DNA from: Allolobophora icterica | Taxonomy: Eukaryota > Annelida > Clitellata > Crassiclitellata > Lumbricidae | Assembly (NCBI GenBank): GCA_963556255.1 | Contig: OY744616.1 | Coordinates: 7,580,785-7,644,784 of the forward strand | Length of the DNA: 64,000 nt | Reading direction: 5' to 3' | Part shown: in pieces, positions 18,952 through 34,779 of the stretch | Numbering within the stretch: the first letter of the stretch is position 1 | Layout of the letters: every line of letters begins with the position of its first letter | Notes under the pieces: generated by a model | Database searches by the model: none | The model's input: only the letters and a program-made list of their open reading frames with translations | Told to the model about the DNA's origin: nothing | Program-made: the position numbers and the translations under genes

Positions 18952-19809
18952 TGTGGCGGAAACGAACCTTTCACCGCCTTAGTGCGTCGTAGGTGTTCTC
19001 CCCTATCACCTTACTTAGGTTGGCAGTGTGGCGGTTCACTCGCGTTATCTCGTTCACCAGGATGGACCGTCCGCCGTATCTCTATCTCTCCCTTGAGGTG
19101 ATGGTCTGAACGCACTAAGTTTATTTATCTATGTCCGGGGTTCGGCCCTCGCTGTCAACGGGGGACTTACGGCCACTGATCAACTACCAATGAACACAGA
19201 CGAAGGCCAATTAACGATTTCTTATGACAAATCATCCACAGAAACTCCGTGTACATACCCTTTGGCAAAAGAACCACGAGGCACTTTCTCGTAATAGAAT
19301 TCACAGTGTAATCCAAGTAATCCACGATATTGAATCGAAATAACAGAACACTTTTGTTATACTAGATGACTTCTCGTATTAATCCAATGAGAAACCGACG
19401 ATCTTATTATATCCTTAAGACCGATGAAAACCAAGAGAAAACTATTCTCTACACACGCGTACGTCTTCTCCAGACAACGAAAACCGAGATAACTTGCTTC
19501 TACACACGTACGCCTCCTCTAGGCAAATAAAAACCAAAGAACTATTCTCTACACACACGTACGCCTCCTCTAGGCAACGAAAAGAACGAGAACTTTTACA
19601 TGAAAAGCTGGGTGCCTTATATACCTTTCTAAGGGTGCCCTAGTGAGGCACGGGTGCCCTGGAGAGGCACGGGTGCCCTGGTGAGGCACGGGTGCCCACG
19701 TGAGGCATGGGTGCCCTGGTGAGGCACGGGTGTCTAATGCACTCAACGACCCAATCTATTAAGCTTACCATCATGACGTCATAATTGAAACCTGGCGAAT
19801 TTCGCCACA
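18952..19809 (-). repeat. 5' LTR (858 bp)
   Basis: Same length and apparently the same sequence as the 3' LTR at 9502-10359, offset by exactly 9450 bases. In element orientation it has a short U3 of about 190 bases with the dyad repeats (19727-19633) and TATA box (19623-19615). A long transcribed part of about 640 bases follows. Confidence 0.95.
19633..19727 (-). promoter_or_regulatory. 5' LTR promoter: five 19 bp dyad repeats
   Basis: The same array as in the 3' LTR. With the TATA box TATATAAGG at 19623-19615 it forms the presumed promoter for the full-length RNA. Confidence 0.8.
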
Positions 19810-19843
19810 GTTTTATCGACTGATTCTTATGGCGACCTTATTT

Positions 19844-20164
19844 GAGTGAGTGAGTGAGTGAGTGAGTGAGTGAGTGAGTAAGTGAGTGAGTGAGTGAGTG
19901 AGAGTGAGTGAGTGAGAGTGAGTGAGTGAGTGAGTGAGTGAGTGAGTGAGTGAGTGAGTGAGTGAGTGAGTGAGTGAGTGAGTGAGTGAGTGAGTGAGTG
20001 AGTGAGTGAGTGAGTGAGTGAGTGAGTGAGTGAGTGAGTGAGTGAGTGAGTGAGTGAGTGAGTGAGTGAGTGAGTGAGTGAGTGAGTGAGTGAGTGAGTG
20101 AGTGAGTGAGTGAGTGAGTGAGTGAGTGAGTGAGTGAGTGAGTGAGTGAGTGAGTGAGTGAGTG
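19844..20164. repeat. (GTGA)n microsatellite
   Basis: About 80 GAGT units with a few interruptions near the left end, starting 34 bases outside the retrotransposon. A degenerate continuation (gagtgagtg, gaatgaatga, ctgactga) runs to about 20343. Confidence 0.95.
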
Positions 20165-20439
20165 GTAAACGAGTCGGCGTCTGTGTCGTTGGGTTATATT
20201 TAAGTGAGCGACTGCTTGAGCACGCGAGTGAGTGAGTGGGCGTGTGAGAGAGTGAGTGAACGAATGAGTTGGTGATCGAGTGGGTTTTATGTTTCTGTGA
20301 GTGAGTGAATGAATGAATGACTGACTGACTGAGTGAGTGAGTTAATTAGTTTGTATGTTACTTAGTTTTCAAGACAAATAGTTCTACACATTTTAATTAC
20401 CTCATTAATTTTATAAAGGCTTCTCCTACTCAAGCCAAT

Positions 20440-20745
20440 GTGATGCAAACTGTGAATAAGAAACCAAAACACACTAAACAGAAAACTAGAAGAATCAGCT
20501 GTGACGGTCTCACGCACACACATGAAGCCCAGCCTTCACGTTCCTATTCAGAGTTGACAGAATCTGACAATACCATGTTCAGCGTTCCTAATTTGGTCGA
20601 TAGCTGCGTAGAGCAACGACAGGCTATACAATATAACCCAATCGCCCAGCGGAACCTCATTATAGTAGATGACACCCGTCTGGAAATGCATCGAACGCCG
20701 AGTTGGCGCATAAAAGGCATTAGACGTCTGTCGGTGGTAGATTGA
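20440..20745 (+). CDS. Unrecognised ORF, possible orphan exon
   Basis: 101 residues from the first Met; the frame is also open for some bases upstream. The composition is hydrophilic and free of low-complexity repeats (PSRSYSELTESDNTMFSVPN), ending RRLSVVD. That is more protein-like than most chance ORFs here. No domain, signal peptide or membrane helix was recognised. It lies between the (GTGA)n tract and gene C on the same strand. It could be a last exon of an unknown gene or chance. Confidence 0.2.
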   Translation: MMQTVNKKPKHTKQKTRRISCDGLTHTHEAQPSRSYSELTESDNTMFSVPNLVDSCVEQRQAIQYNPIAQRNLIIVDDTRLEMHRTPSWRIKGIRRLSVVD

Positions 20746-21043
20746 TGGGGCCAGCCGTAAGTCCTAAGTCCGTATAATTGTCATAAGCCTGGGAAATAAT
20801 TTTATTTTCATCTGTTATGCGGTTAGTTAAATAATTAGCTCTCTATTCAACAAGTGCATATGCGTAGACTTCAATGCACTGACGATGTCCAAGCAGCTAG
20901 GGAACATTTTTTCAACGTTGATGGCGTATTCTGACCAAATAAATAGGCTAGATAGATTCATGTAATCCTGAAGCCATCGTTGCTAAGTTTCCGTCACACT
21001 TGGCTGAGCATCGCTGATGAAGCCAGACTATACAACGAAGGCA

Positions 21044-21836
21044 ATGCATAACTTCAGGAGCAACATGTGGAAAGAAAACCTATTTCTGTTCCTCTTCGTT
21101 ATTTTGAGCTGTGTAGTAGAAGCAAATTCTGCGAAATCTTTTAGCTATACTGAACTTTTAAATGGAACAGTTATGTGTGCGTTAGACCAACCATCGTTGG
21201 TGATTCCATTTGATCAGCTGCGTCCTCTACCATCTGGATGCTGTTCACCTTTTAGAGTTCGCTGTGCCTGGCAGTGTACTCTGGATCCTGACTGCACGAA
21301 TTTCAACTACAGAGATGATGAAAGAAGATGCGAACTATTCCACTATACGCCTAGTAATTGCTCTATTGTACCAGAGTGTAATCATTTACAAGTAAGTGAT
21401 AGTTTGAATGAGGCCTGCAGGTTGTATGATTTCCTTTTAAAATATACGTAGTGCTGAAGGTCATGCAGGCATCCTAAAATCATTGTAGTAAGTGCGGATT
21501 CGTATCAGTTCAGTCACAATCGTAACCAGAATGATCGCTCGTGCTGAATGTCGGTCATAGCCAAGTCACTTGGCCCAGGGTCCTATCAAAAAATAGGGTC
21601 ATACCCACTGACGACTATCCAAACTTTGTGTGTCTACTGACTGAGAGTAGTTCTGCTTAATGAAACAAAGGTAAACGATAATACACTACGATGTTAACGA
21701 ATCCCTGCATTTAATTTAACAGGATCAGCAATGTGAAATTAAGTAGAAGATCGAGAACCTATTCGTTCATATAAAATATATAACTAATGTTTTTTTCTAA
21801 AACAGGTTAAAGGTTTGAGAAGTTGTCATATCGAAG
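21044..21836 (+). pseudogene. Gene C: PAN/fibrinogen-related gene truncated after exon 2
   Basis: Exon 1 is 21044-21391 and exon 2 is 21806-21836. Both have intact splice sites (donor gtaagt, acceptor aaaacag) and phases matching genes B and D. They encode a signal peptide and PAN domain close to those of gene B (SFSYTELLNGTVMCALDQPS). An in-frame ATG nine codons upstream (21017) is an alternative start. The two FReD exons are missing. Similarity to gene D continues to about 22034 and resumes at about 23200, with LINE, SINE and (ATT)n DNA between. The gene is either dead or could splice its first two exons to the FReD exons of gene D, whose acceptor phase fits. The TATA box seen in gene D is altered here. 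Confidence 0.75.
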
Positions 21837-22044
21837 GTAATAGCACGTTTCTGAAAGTCTTCCATAAGCAAAATATCCGTTGTGTACATGTTTTACGTTT
21901 GTTGTTCTCCTTAATTTTTTCACTGACAACGCACTGAATAAGACTTTATTTAAAAATGTTTGTCATAAAGACTTGTTCTGTTGGCAGTAGCTTCTGAAAG
22001 AGAATCAGTCATTATCTTATCGGTTACAATATTAGCCCTCCGAG

Positions 22045-22672
22045 ATAGACGAATTGTTTTATTTGCTCAATAGCCTCTCCTTGGATTGTGATAGTTATTG
22101 GTGTATCTTTGGTCTTTTCAATCATCATTGTTTTAGTTTTCTCTGCGCTGATCATTAGGCCAAATCTTCTACTGGTTTCGTCAATCTATGTCGTAATATC
22201 CTGTAGTTCTGACTCACTTCTAGTGAGAAGGCCAATGTCGTCAGCAAATCGGAGATTATTCACCAGCTCTCCATTTAACTTTATTCCTGCCTCAGTATTG
22301 TTAAGGCTGATTGACATTACTGCTTCTAACACTAGGTTAACTAAGTTTGGGGATAAGATGCATCCTTGTCGTACTCCAGTTTTCGTGTGAAAGTATTCTG
22401 TGATCTTTTTACCTACTTTTATGGCACTTGATGATTTTCGATATATCTCTTGTACAAGTTTGATCAGTTGCTCTGGTATTCCTGCGTTTTGCATCGCTCT
22501 CCACATTCCATCATGCCATATGCTGTCGAATGCTTGTTTGAAGTCTATGAAGTTGATGCAGACTTTCTGGTTGTGTTCTATGCTCTTTTCAAGTGTTTGT
22601 CTCATTGTGAATAGTTGATCACTTGTGCTTCTTCCTGGTCTGAACCCGGCTTGTTCTTCTCCAAGTGCTTTT
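22045..22672 (-). mobile_element. LINE reverse transcriptase fragment
   Basis: The - strand translation reads EEQAGFRPGRSTSDQLFTMR, then INFIDFKQAFDSIW, TGVRQGCILSP and RFADDIGLL, which are reverse transcriptase motifs of a non-LTR element. There is one stop codon near 22193 and both ends are cut off. The left end falls inside intron 2 of broken gene C, so its arrival may be connected with the loss of the FReD exons. Confidence 0.85.
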
Positions 22673-22679
22673 TCTTTGG

Positions 22680-22977
22680 GGAGGGGTGTAGAGTAATGGA
22701 TAACACACTGGCGTGAAGAGCTGAAGGTACCAAGATCGAACCCGGTAGACTTCCGTAAGGTTTATTCAGCCTTCCACTCGCTAGGTGGCAGTGGTTAAAT
22801 GAATAGTAGGCCATGATTGGCTGCCGCTTAAACAGTTAGATTCGACTCCTGTAAAACTGTTATCATGTGCTTCTACTGTATACATGTATGTAAGGCGCCC
22901 TGCGTGGGTGCCGTTTCTACTATATGTATGTTCACTGTACAGCGCAGTGCGTTTGCAGGCGCTTGATTAAAGAACAG

Positions 22978-22980
<3 letters not shown>
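22680..22980. mobile_element. tRNA-derived SINE-like repeat
   Basis: A head with A-box-like (tagagtaatggataacacac) and B-box-like (AGATCGAACCC) sequences is followed by about 200 bases. It ends in tgattaaagaacag and a long (ATT)n tail, which fits a SINE. The family differs from the SINE copies in the right part of the window. Confidence 0.5.
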
Positions 22981-23192
<212 letters not shown>

Positions 23193-23220
23193 ATACTGTT
23201 TCATTTCATATCTATATAAC

Positions 23221-23400
23221 TGCTATTGGAAAGTATAATATGAACTCTGGACGACCGTTCATGTGTCTTGTACCGGGTAACTGTCTACAAAAGATGCACG
23301 GTCAATTATTGTGCTGCCGTGCAGGTAGCAAATCTGTCTACACGCCTACATGGACAATTGGAAGACAACTATTATACTGCCGCTAAAATCTTGCTATTCA
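23221..23400. repeat. Duplicated 3' flank segment behind gene C
   Basis: Matches 8041-8220, including gtgcaggtagcaaatctgtc and acacgcctacatggacaat. It marks where the original 3' flank of gene C resumes after the rearrangement. Confidence 0.8.
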
Positions 23401-23478
23401 TGTGACGTATTTCACCAAGTTCAACGTTTATGGTCCAAACTGGATCGATAGTGTATACAGTGACGTCTGACGGCAGTA

Positions 23479-23620
23479 GTTTCAGTTTAACGACACTGTG
23501 TGATAACAAAGATCATTAGCGTCGCCCTCCTCCTTTATCCAGGCTTGGGGCTGAAACTGCCAGAGCACGAACAGTGGCGGAGTTTCGACTGCGTGTATAT
23601 ATATATATAATATATATATA

Positions 23621-23659
<39 letters not shown>

Positions 23660-23866
23660 GCAGTCGAAACTCCGCCACTGTTCGTGCTCTGGCAGTTTCA
23701 GCCCCAAGCCTGGATAAAGGAGGAGGGCGACACTGCGTGTATATATATACACGCAGTCGAAACTCCGCCACTGTTCGTGCTCTGGCAGTTTCAGCCCCAA
23801 GCCTGGATAAAGGAGGAGGGCGACACTTATGATCTTTGTTATCACACAGTGTCGTTAAACTTAAAC

Positions 23867-23868
<2 letters not shown>
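23479..23868. repeat. Large inverted repeat around TA tracts
   Basis: The left arm (23479-23600, containing gaacagtggcggagtttcga) is repeated in reverse complement at 23651-23730 and again at about 23751-23868. Imperfect TA tracts form the loops. Arms of about 80 bp and 115 bp could fold into hairpins or a cruciform. One extra copy is at 8386-8490. Confidence 0.9.

Positions 23869-23925
<57 letters not shown>
23869..23925. repeat. (TA)n microsatellite
   Basis: About 28 uninterrupted TA units immediately after the inverted repeat. Confidence 0.95.
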
Positions 23926-23930
<5 letters not shown>

Positions 23931-24174
23931 CTTGTACCAGTCGAAAGGTACTTGTACCAGTCGATGGATCGAAAGGCCACTCGCAAGTCATTGCTATTTA
24001 ATGAGCCTGCCTACTCGTATATCCATTTGTTTTGTGTGCGCAGTAAAAGAAGTAACTCTATTCAAAAGACACATTTGCATTAATATTAACGATGTTCAAT
24101 TGTTCATGCAGCTAGTTAACATTGTTTCAAGGTTGATTGTGTAGGCCTATGCTCATCTAATCAATACACGGGTT

Positions 24175-24182
24175 TATATAAT
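24175..24182 (+). promoter_or_regulatory. TATA box of gene D
   Basis: TATATAAT lies 75 bases before the gene D start codon. The surrounding 5' flank is conserved in the dead paralogue at 8747. Confidence 0.6.
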
Positions 24183-24256
24183 CCTGCAGCCATCGTTGCT
24201 AGGCTTCCTTCACTCTTGCTGAACATCGTTGACGAGGCCAGACAACGGCGAAGGCT

Positions 24257-27120
24257 ATGCGTAACTTGATAGGCAACACATGGAAAGAAAACCAAATTCT
24301 CTTCCTTTTCCTTTTTTCGAACTATGTAGCAGAAGCAAATTCTGCGAAATCTTTCAAATTTACTCAACTTCTAAGTGGAACAGTGGTGTGTGCGTTAGAC
24401 CAACCATCACTGATGATTCCATTTGATCAGCTGCCTCCCCTACCATCTGGATCCTCTTTGATTGCTGTTCTTTGTGCATGGGAGTGCACTCTGGATCCTG
24501 ACTGCACGAATTTCAACTACAGAGAGGATGAAAGAAGATGCGAACTATTCCACTATACCCCAAACAATTGCTCTATTGTACCAGGGTGTAATCATTTACA
24601 AGTAAGTCTTAAGTGATAGTTTGAATGAGGCAAAGTTGTATGAATTCCTTTTAATATATATGTAGCGTTGAAGAATAGGGCATGCAGGTAGCCTTAAAAG
24701 CATTGTAGTAAGTGATGATTCGTATCCGTTCAGCCACGATCGTGGCCAGGATGATCGCTCGTGTTGAATGTCGGTCACAGCCAAGTCACTTGGCCCAGGG
24801 CCCTAGCGAAAACAGGATCCTAGCGACTGACGACAGTTCAAACTTTGTGTGTGTGCTAACTGAGAGTAGTTCTGCTTAAAGAAATAAAAGTAAATGACAA
24901 TAAAGTACGATGTTACCGAATTGCTGGATTTAATCTAACAGCATCAGCAATGTGACATATATTAGAAGATAACGAACCTATTCGTTCATAATTATGAAAT
25001 ATATGACTAATGTTTTTCTTTCTAAAACAGGTTAAAGGTTTGAGAAGTTGTCATATCGAAGGTAATGGCAGGATTTTGAAAGTCTTCCATAAGCGAGATA
25101 TCCGTTGTGTACATGTTTTACGTTGTTGTTCCCCTTAATTTTTTCACTGACAACGCACTGAATAAGACTTTATTTTAAAATGTTTGTCATAAAGACTTGT
25201 TCTGTTGGCAGTAGCTACTAAAAGAGAATCAGTCATGATATCATCGGTTACAATACCAATGAGATATAGCGACCATAGACCTACTTTGACACCTGCCGAT
25301 TACAGAGTTTTAAAGAATGTTAACGATACTCCTGTAACCCATGATGACTTGTTGGACCAGGATCACTTGAATAATTATCATGTCGCTGACTGCAAATTGA
25401 ATTTTATGTATCTGAGCATCCTTCCGAAACAACCTTGCACTGAATATCCGAACTATTCCGCCATAATTAATTTAGCCCGAATGTTCACATAATTATCTGT
25501 TCATTTTGAGGAAACTCCCTGATTTAACTAGCAGTTCTCACATAGATATATTTGTTCTTATAGGCCTAGCTAGTAGTAATTATGAACTGCTTTCCCCGAA
25601 GACAGTTGACCCACTCTAAGCTCACCCGATCTAGATGATCTGTATACGTTACAGTTTGACTTTTGAAGAAAAAACTATAAATGCTTATAATATTTTTGTA
25701 TTACATTGTTTTCTGTTTTTCAGTTACGCCTGTAAGAGGTATAGGCCTATATACGTGAAAGGACTTTGCACGATGGCTCAATAGCTGAGCAGGTGAACGA
25801 GTTGTTCACTCTGTGCTCAGCTCAATAATTATAATTCAGGGATGCAGCACTTACAACTCATCGCAAGCAACAGGAGCATGGTTTACATTCTTAAAACTCA
25901 AGACAATCTACCAGGATGTTCAAATAAATTTGCTTTTCCATAAATTAGGATAGGCCTATGTCAGTTACAGTGTGTGGTTAAGAGTGATATATGGCATGAT
26001 TTTTTATGATGTATACTTCAACACAGGATGCACTGCAAAACAACACGCTGTTAATGTAACTTTGGGAACATCGGTTTTTCCTTTGCCGAGCATTAACAAC
26101 TGGATCATCATGATGAACCGTTGCGACGGATCAGTGTCATTCAATCGCTCTTGGGCTGAGTACAAGATCGGATTCGGTGACATTAGAACATCAGAGTTCT
26201 GGATTGGAAACGAAAACGTTCATCTAATTACCAATCAACCCGGATTTTCGTACAGTCTACGTGTAGAAGTAAGACACTAAAGTAGTTATTAAACAGTTGC
26301 CAATATATTTACAGCATTTGAGCCAAATTATTTCTGCATTACTTTTTACATTTATGGCACTTTAAAATCAAATAGATTAAAGTCATGGCCACCTAGTACA
26401 ATCTTTAGCAAATATGAGGGTTCTATTCTATAGGGAACGTGTTATGGTCGACAAAGAGGCAGCACAGTTTAAACAATAATTTTAGTGCTCAATTTTCAAA
26501 ATTGCCAGAGTGTGAGAGCAGAAGTGCTTTATAGAAGCTGCATTTCATATAAAGTATGTGAGTACAGTAAGGCGACCAGTAATAAAGGTCTTCAGCAAGT
26601 TGGATAGGTAAGCGGAAAATGTTCACTGTGTTTGCTGTTCTAAGTTTTTCTATATCATATCATTTTTTAACTTTAGCCGCTGCGTATTTGATATACAAAT
26701 TTGCAATTACAATTTCAGTTGAATATCTGCACACAGATTCAAGGTAAGACGACTGGAAAATGGTTCTACGCTGAATACTCGACCTTCTGTCTTGCATCGG
26801 AAGCAAACAAGTACGCAATCAACGTGTCTGGATATGTTGGAAACGCCGGAGACTCTTTAGCCAACATATCTTTGCCCTCGGTATGTTATCAAAACGGCAT
26901 GAAATTCAGTACTTATGAAGAAGATAATGATAGGAATACAGCTGTAAACTGCGCGAAGAAATTTTCCTCTGGATGGTGGTACAACAGTTGCTTTTACACT
27001 TGCTTGACCTGTAAATTCAACGGTTCAGACTTTTCATGGCATACGTTGCAATATCTTAACTATGAATTCGACGGAATATTACAGGCAGCCAGAATGATGA
27101 TCAGAAGCAACTATCCTTGA
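24257..27120 (+). CDS. Gene D: secreted PAN/apple plus fibrinogen-related protein (4 exons)
   Basis: Exons are 24257-24601, 25031-25061, 26027-26268 and 26737-27120. The phases (0, 1, 0) join to 333 residues. The donors gtaagt, gtaatg and gtaaga and the acceptors aaaacag, caacacag and cacacag are all good. Residues 1 to about 27 are a signal peptide, followed by a PAN/apple-like domain (CTLDPDCTNFNYREDERRC) and a fibrinogen-related domain (EYKIGFGDIRTSEFW, GYVGNAGDSL, FSTYEEDND, SGWWYNSC, CLTC). Glu replaces the first Asp of the usual DxDND calcium-site-like motif. Together with gene B it is the best-preserved copy. The intron before exon 3 has the same last 45 bases in genes B and D, which shows recent duplication. 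An unrecognised 95-codon ORF at 25205-25492 lies in intron 2 and is probably chance. Confidence 0.88.
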
Positions 27121-28010
27121 GGTAATCGAAAAGTCTGACTGCGGAAGAAAGTCTGAACCATGCAAACTTCTTCGTTGCTAGTCTGGAAAACATTGCACAG
27201 TAGCACTCCTGTCCTTTCTGAAACTATTATTTCGCTTATCGAAAAGATATCATTGTCCTCGCTGCCAAGAAAAATGTTGAAATAAGACACATTACTAATG
27301 AACATTATTTTGTCTAGTTACGGAAATTGTTGACACTGAATAGTCAGTATATAGCTTCATTTCAGGTACCAAAAAGTAGCATAAGTTACTTATGTTTGCC
27401 GATATTACAGCATCGTACCATTCAGCAAGTGAATTGTAACATCGTTCAGGGAATGTCACACTGCCGAAGCTGATGAATGGCTAACATTGTTTTATAAAGT
27501 TAGTCAAATTGTACCCGGTGTAAAATACCATAAGTTGTGTTGCCTAATGTTGCCTGAGTCGATGAAAATGCATAGCTGTTCTTTAATGTTGAGTGTTTAA
27601 ATGTCTGGTAAATTTCTCCTGTGAGAATAACACTAAATTTCGATTTTATGGGTTTCGCGGTCGTACATATGGGTTCATGCGGTAGTCTTGTGGGTATTTT
27701 TCCATATAGACGTAATATGTCCTGCGTATGGCGTTGCTGCTAGGGATAGGCCTACTTCAGTTACAATATTTTCTAGTATTCATCTTAGTAATGTCAGTCA
27801 CTAAAAGGTGTTATTGTCTTTTCTCTCATCATTTAGCCAATTAGTCTATTGTGAACGTGTAAACTTTGGCAACAAATGTTTTATTTAAAAAAATATCAAA
27901 CTGATGTTTTTCCGTTGTTAATTGTTTAGTAGACTTCGTGCAAGCAACACAGCCGACGCTAACGTTATTGCCATATTCTATATTTACATAACTTGAACTT
28001 CTATTGGAAA
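27121..28010. repeat. Duplicated 3' flank of gene D
   Basis: Counterpart of 7039-8050 behind gene B, with many small differences. No gene inside. Confidence 0.8.
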
Positions 28011-28319
28011 GAAAATATGAAGAACTTTTGACAATCTCTTTACCGGCGTTACATTATTGGAAAAGGCAAAATAAAACTCCCATATCGCACGAGGAACATA
28101 AAAGGTGTTATTGTCTGGTAGAAGAATTTAGATCTGTACATAATTATGTGATACGCTTGCGAAGGCAATCACAGCGATACAATGTTTATGATACAAGGGA
28201 ATAGAAAAGAGTAGAAAGGGATAAAACGGAATGCAACAGATTATTTAAGATTCGGTCAGATTGTATTACATTAAGCGGCATGTAGGCTATCGTTAAAAGG
28301 TAAATGTGAGTAATATGCA

Positions 28320-30410
28320 AAGAAATGGAAGGAATTGTTTCAATTGGTTTGAAATGGATTAAATGGATTAGTTCTGAACTTCTTCAAATTCTGTTAATTT
28401 CATTAGCAAGTGGTTTCATTGGCCCTGGCTTTCAGCAGACCGGACTACCGAAATTTACTTATCGTTGTCATGACTAAGAGTGAGTTGCTCAAAGTAGGCC
28501 TACAACTGCTAAGCGTTGAGAATTCTCAGGCTAAAGCCATAACAGTGACCAATAGCTAAACACAAACATATCTCACCCATATTGCATTCATTGCAGTGCT
28601 CGAAATGGAAAATTTTACGAAACGGAACGCTAGTCAAAGATATGGGAGCATTCACATTTCAGAGGACAATAAAAACGTTAATTTCATCTGGACGAAAGGG
28701 AACCAGTGCTCGAAATGGACCGGAACGCACCGGAACGCCGTTCCGGTTCGTCAGCGTTCCGTTCCGGTTCGTCAAATGAATTATTGTGGAAAATACTATG
28801 AAATTAACGTGAATGCTCCCATATCTTTGACTAGCGTTCCGTTTCGTAAAATTTTCCATTTCGAGCACTGAAGGGAACGATAATACGGATGCATTTGACG
28901 AACCGGAACGGCGTTCCGGTGCGTTCCGGTCCATTTCGAGCACTGATTCATTGCACTGGTTGTCAGATGAGCAAAGAAGCAAGTTTAAGATCTGTCTTAT
29001 TGTCCACTGACAAAAGGTCTATATACCTATCTAAATTACCCGACCTATCTCTATTCGCCCTTTAAAGGGGTTACAATTTCAAGCGATTCACGGTACCTTG
29101 ACTCTTGCTGTTCCTCGCATCAGAACTGGCACAAATCTTTGAATGTCGCTACCCCACTCTATACATTCTCTCGGTTCTTTGTTGTTATTATTATTATTTT
29201 AACAAATATTTTTAACGGCGCAAGGTCACAAAGAAATGCGAATCGGAGGCGCGTGCTGCCTTTTGACTCTAAACTCCTTTAATTCACCTTTCCATCGTAA
29301 GACTGATTCTATGATTTTCTGATCGGATTAAGGCCGCGTTTCTCCAATGGATTAAGATTATCGACTACGATTTCACTTGAAGCGACATCGATTGACGCCT
29401 TGTGTATTATGATTACGGCGCTATAGAAGTCATAAGATTAGTCATTAGGATTGGATTACATTTTACATCAGCCATGCATTCATTCGGAACATTTATATAG
29501 CACCGAGATAAATATTCAAAGGCGCTCCCAGTCCAACCCCGTCGGAAAGGAACAGTTTTCAAGTGTTGATAGAAAGTGCGTTCAGAATCCATGGCTAAAA
29601 CAACACGCAGATCCAAAGGGTGACCATCCGGGTAGATAACCCAATCACCGAAAAAAAACGAGTCGAAGTGCGTGCAAAATAAACAACTAGTTTCCCTCAA
29701 GCAAAGGAACGAAGCTTTCTCTGGCTGCCAAACCTGAAATGGGGCAGCAGAGTTCGCGTAAACAGCAAGTGACATTGCCGAATTGGCATCGCCAAACCCA
29801 AATTAAAATCTTAAGTTGAAAACGCTGGAAGATAGGCAGTCAGCGAAAAACGTCACGCATGATATATGCGAGATATGATAAAATTCTTAAAGGCCACCTG
29901 AAAGTCTAGCAGCTGCACGCAACTCGCGCTCAGCACTATACTGCAAGCAGTCCTACTACTAATAAAAGCATAGAAAAGAGGAAGTGAATTATTAGATGAA
30001 AGAGGATGAGCAGTTAGTGCAGCTGGTAGAAGCGAGCGCGACGTAGGATACTTACTAGTTCAGAAAAGGCAAGTTCTTGACTACGACTAGGACTCCAAGA
30101 CTGTGCACATGATAAATATGTAAGTAAGCATATTCTTTATTAAACCAGTTGCCAAGCAGCCCTCTGGTGAACAAGGTCTGGTAAATAAACCTTCTAAGGG
30201 AACTAAATAAACATAGATATTATCATATAGATAATATATATACATAGTGCACTAACATATATATTACTATAAATTGGTCACACTACTAGACACGTGTCAC
30301 ACTGCTAGACACGTGCGACCAAGTGTTGGCGAAAGCCGGACTGACAAACACGTTCGCAGATGTTTAAAGCCGTAGTCAAATCATTTTCCTCTAGCGATTA
30401 GGACTGATAA
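28320..30410. repeat. Segmental duplication, copy 2 (upstream of gene E)
   Basis: Counterpart of 1438-3060. The hAT-like MITE at 28594-28945 and other small pieces interrupt the match. No gene was recognised, though the stretch has a few short open frames. Confidence 0.7.
28594..28945. mobile_element. hAT-like MITE, compound palindromic copy
   Basis: The outer ends are CAGTGCTCGAAATGG and its complement CCATTTCGAGCACTG, flanked by a perfect 8 bp duplication ATTCATTG (28586-28593, 28946-28953). Further copies of the terminal sequence lie inside: one faces right near 28709 and a complement ends near 28870. The element is therefore a fusion or nested pair. The first 60 bases and the complement at about 28808-28870 form a long palindrome. 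No transposase. Confidence 0.88.
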
Positions 30411-30469
30411 TAGGAACACTAGGACGGAGACGTTCTTGCATATGCGTAGAGGAAACTGCCAATCGAAGG

Positions 30470-34387
<3,918 letters not shown>

Positions 34388-34779
34388 GTTAAAGCTAATC
34401 TTATCGTGCTGTTCCTGCCACTGAAGAAAGTCTGCACTTGGCGAACCTCTCGATAGTTTTCATCTTTAGTCACACAGTAGATAATACACAACTTTGATAT
34501 TGCTTTAAACTCGACACCGTAACATTGTTAGTGAGATAGAATTTTGCACTATATTATAATCGAAAATAATATATCATTGTCACGGAAATCAAGAAAAAAA
34601 ACGTTGAAAGAAGAGAACATGTTCCACTGTGGCAGTTACAGAGAATGTCAACACTAATTGGCCAGCATGTAGCATTGTTCCAGCTGTCAAATTTGTAACA
34701 TAAACTATTAAAGTTGGTATAATTGTTCCAAATGTGTTGCAATGTTAAAGTTGCCAAGTACCTGTAATATAGCATCAGG

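Larger units (their letters stand above)
9502..19809 (-). mobile_element. Complete Ty3/Gypsy LTR retrotransposon with three accessory ORFs
   Basis: The element reads right to left: 5' LTR (18952-19809), primer-binding site, Gag-Pol (18865-14117), ORF2 ZCCHC24-like (13955-13209), ORF3 acidic (13022-12636), internal promoter (about 12068-11977), ORF4 finger/acidic (11919-10786) and 3' LTR (10359-9502). A GTTT target duplication flanks it (9498-9501 and 19810-19813). The LTRs are equal in length and I saw no difference between them when read side by side. All four ORFs are open, so the insertion is recent and may be competent to move. The order PR-RT-RNase H-integrase places it in Ty3/Gypsy (Metaviridae). 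No envelope-like gene with signal peptide and membrane anchor is present. It is inserted between the dead exon and gene C. Confidence 0.95.

Noticed and set aside
25205..25492. 95-codon ORF in intron 2 of gene D
   Set aside because: It lies inside a well-supported intron, has no recognisable domain and the matching region of gene C is deleted, so there is no support for a gene.
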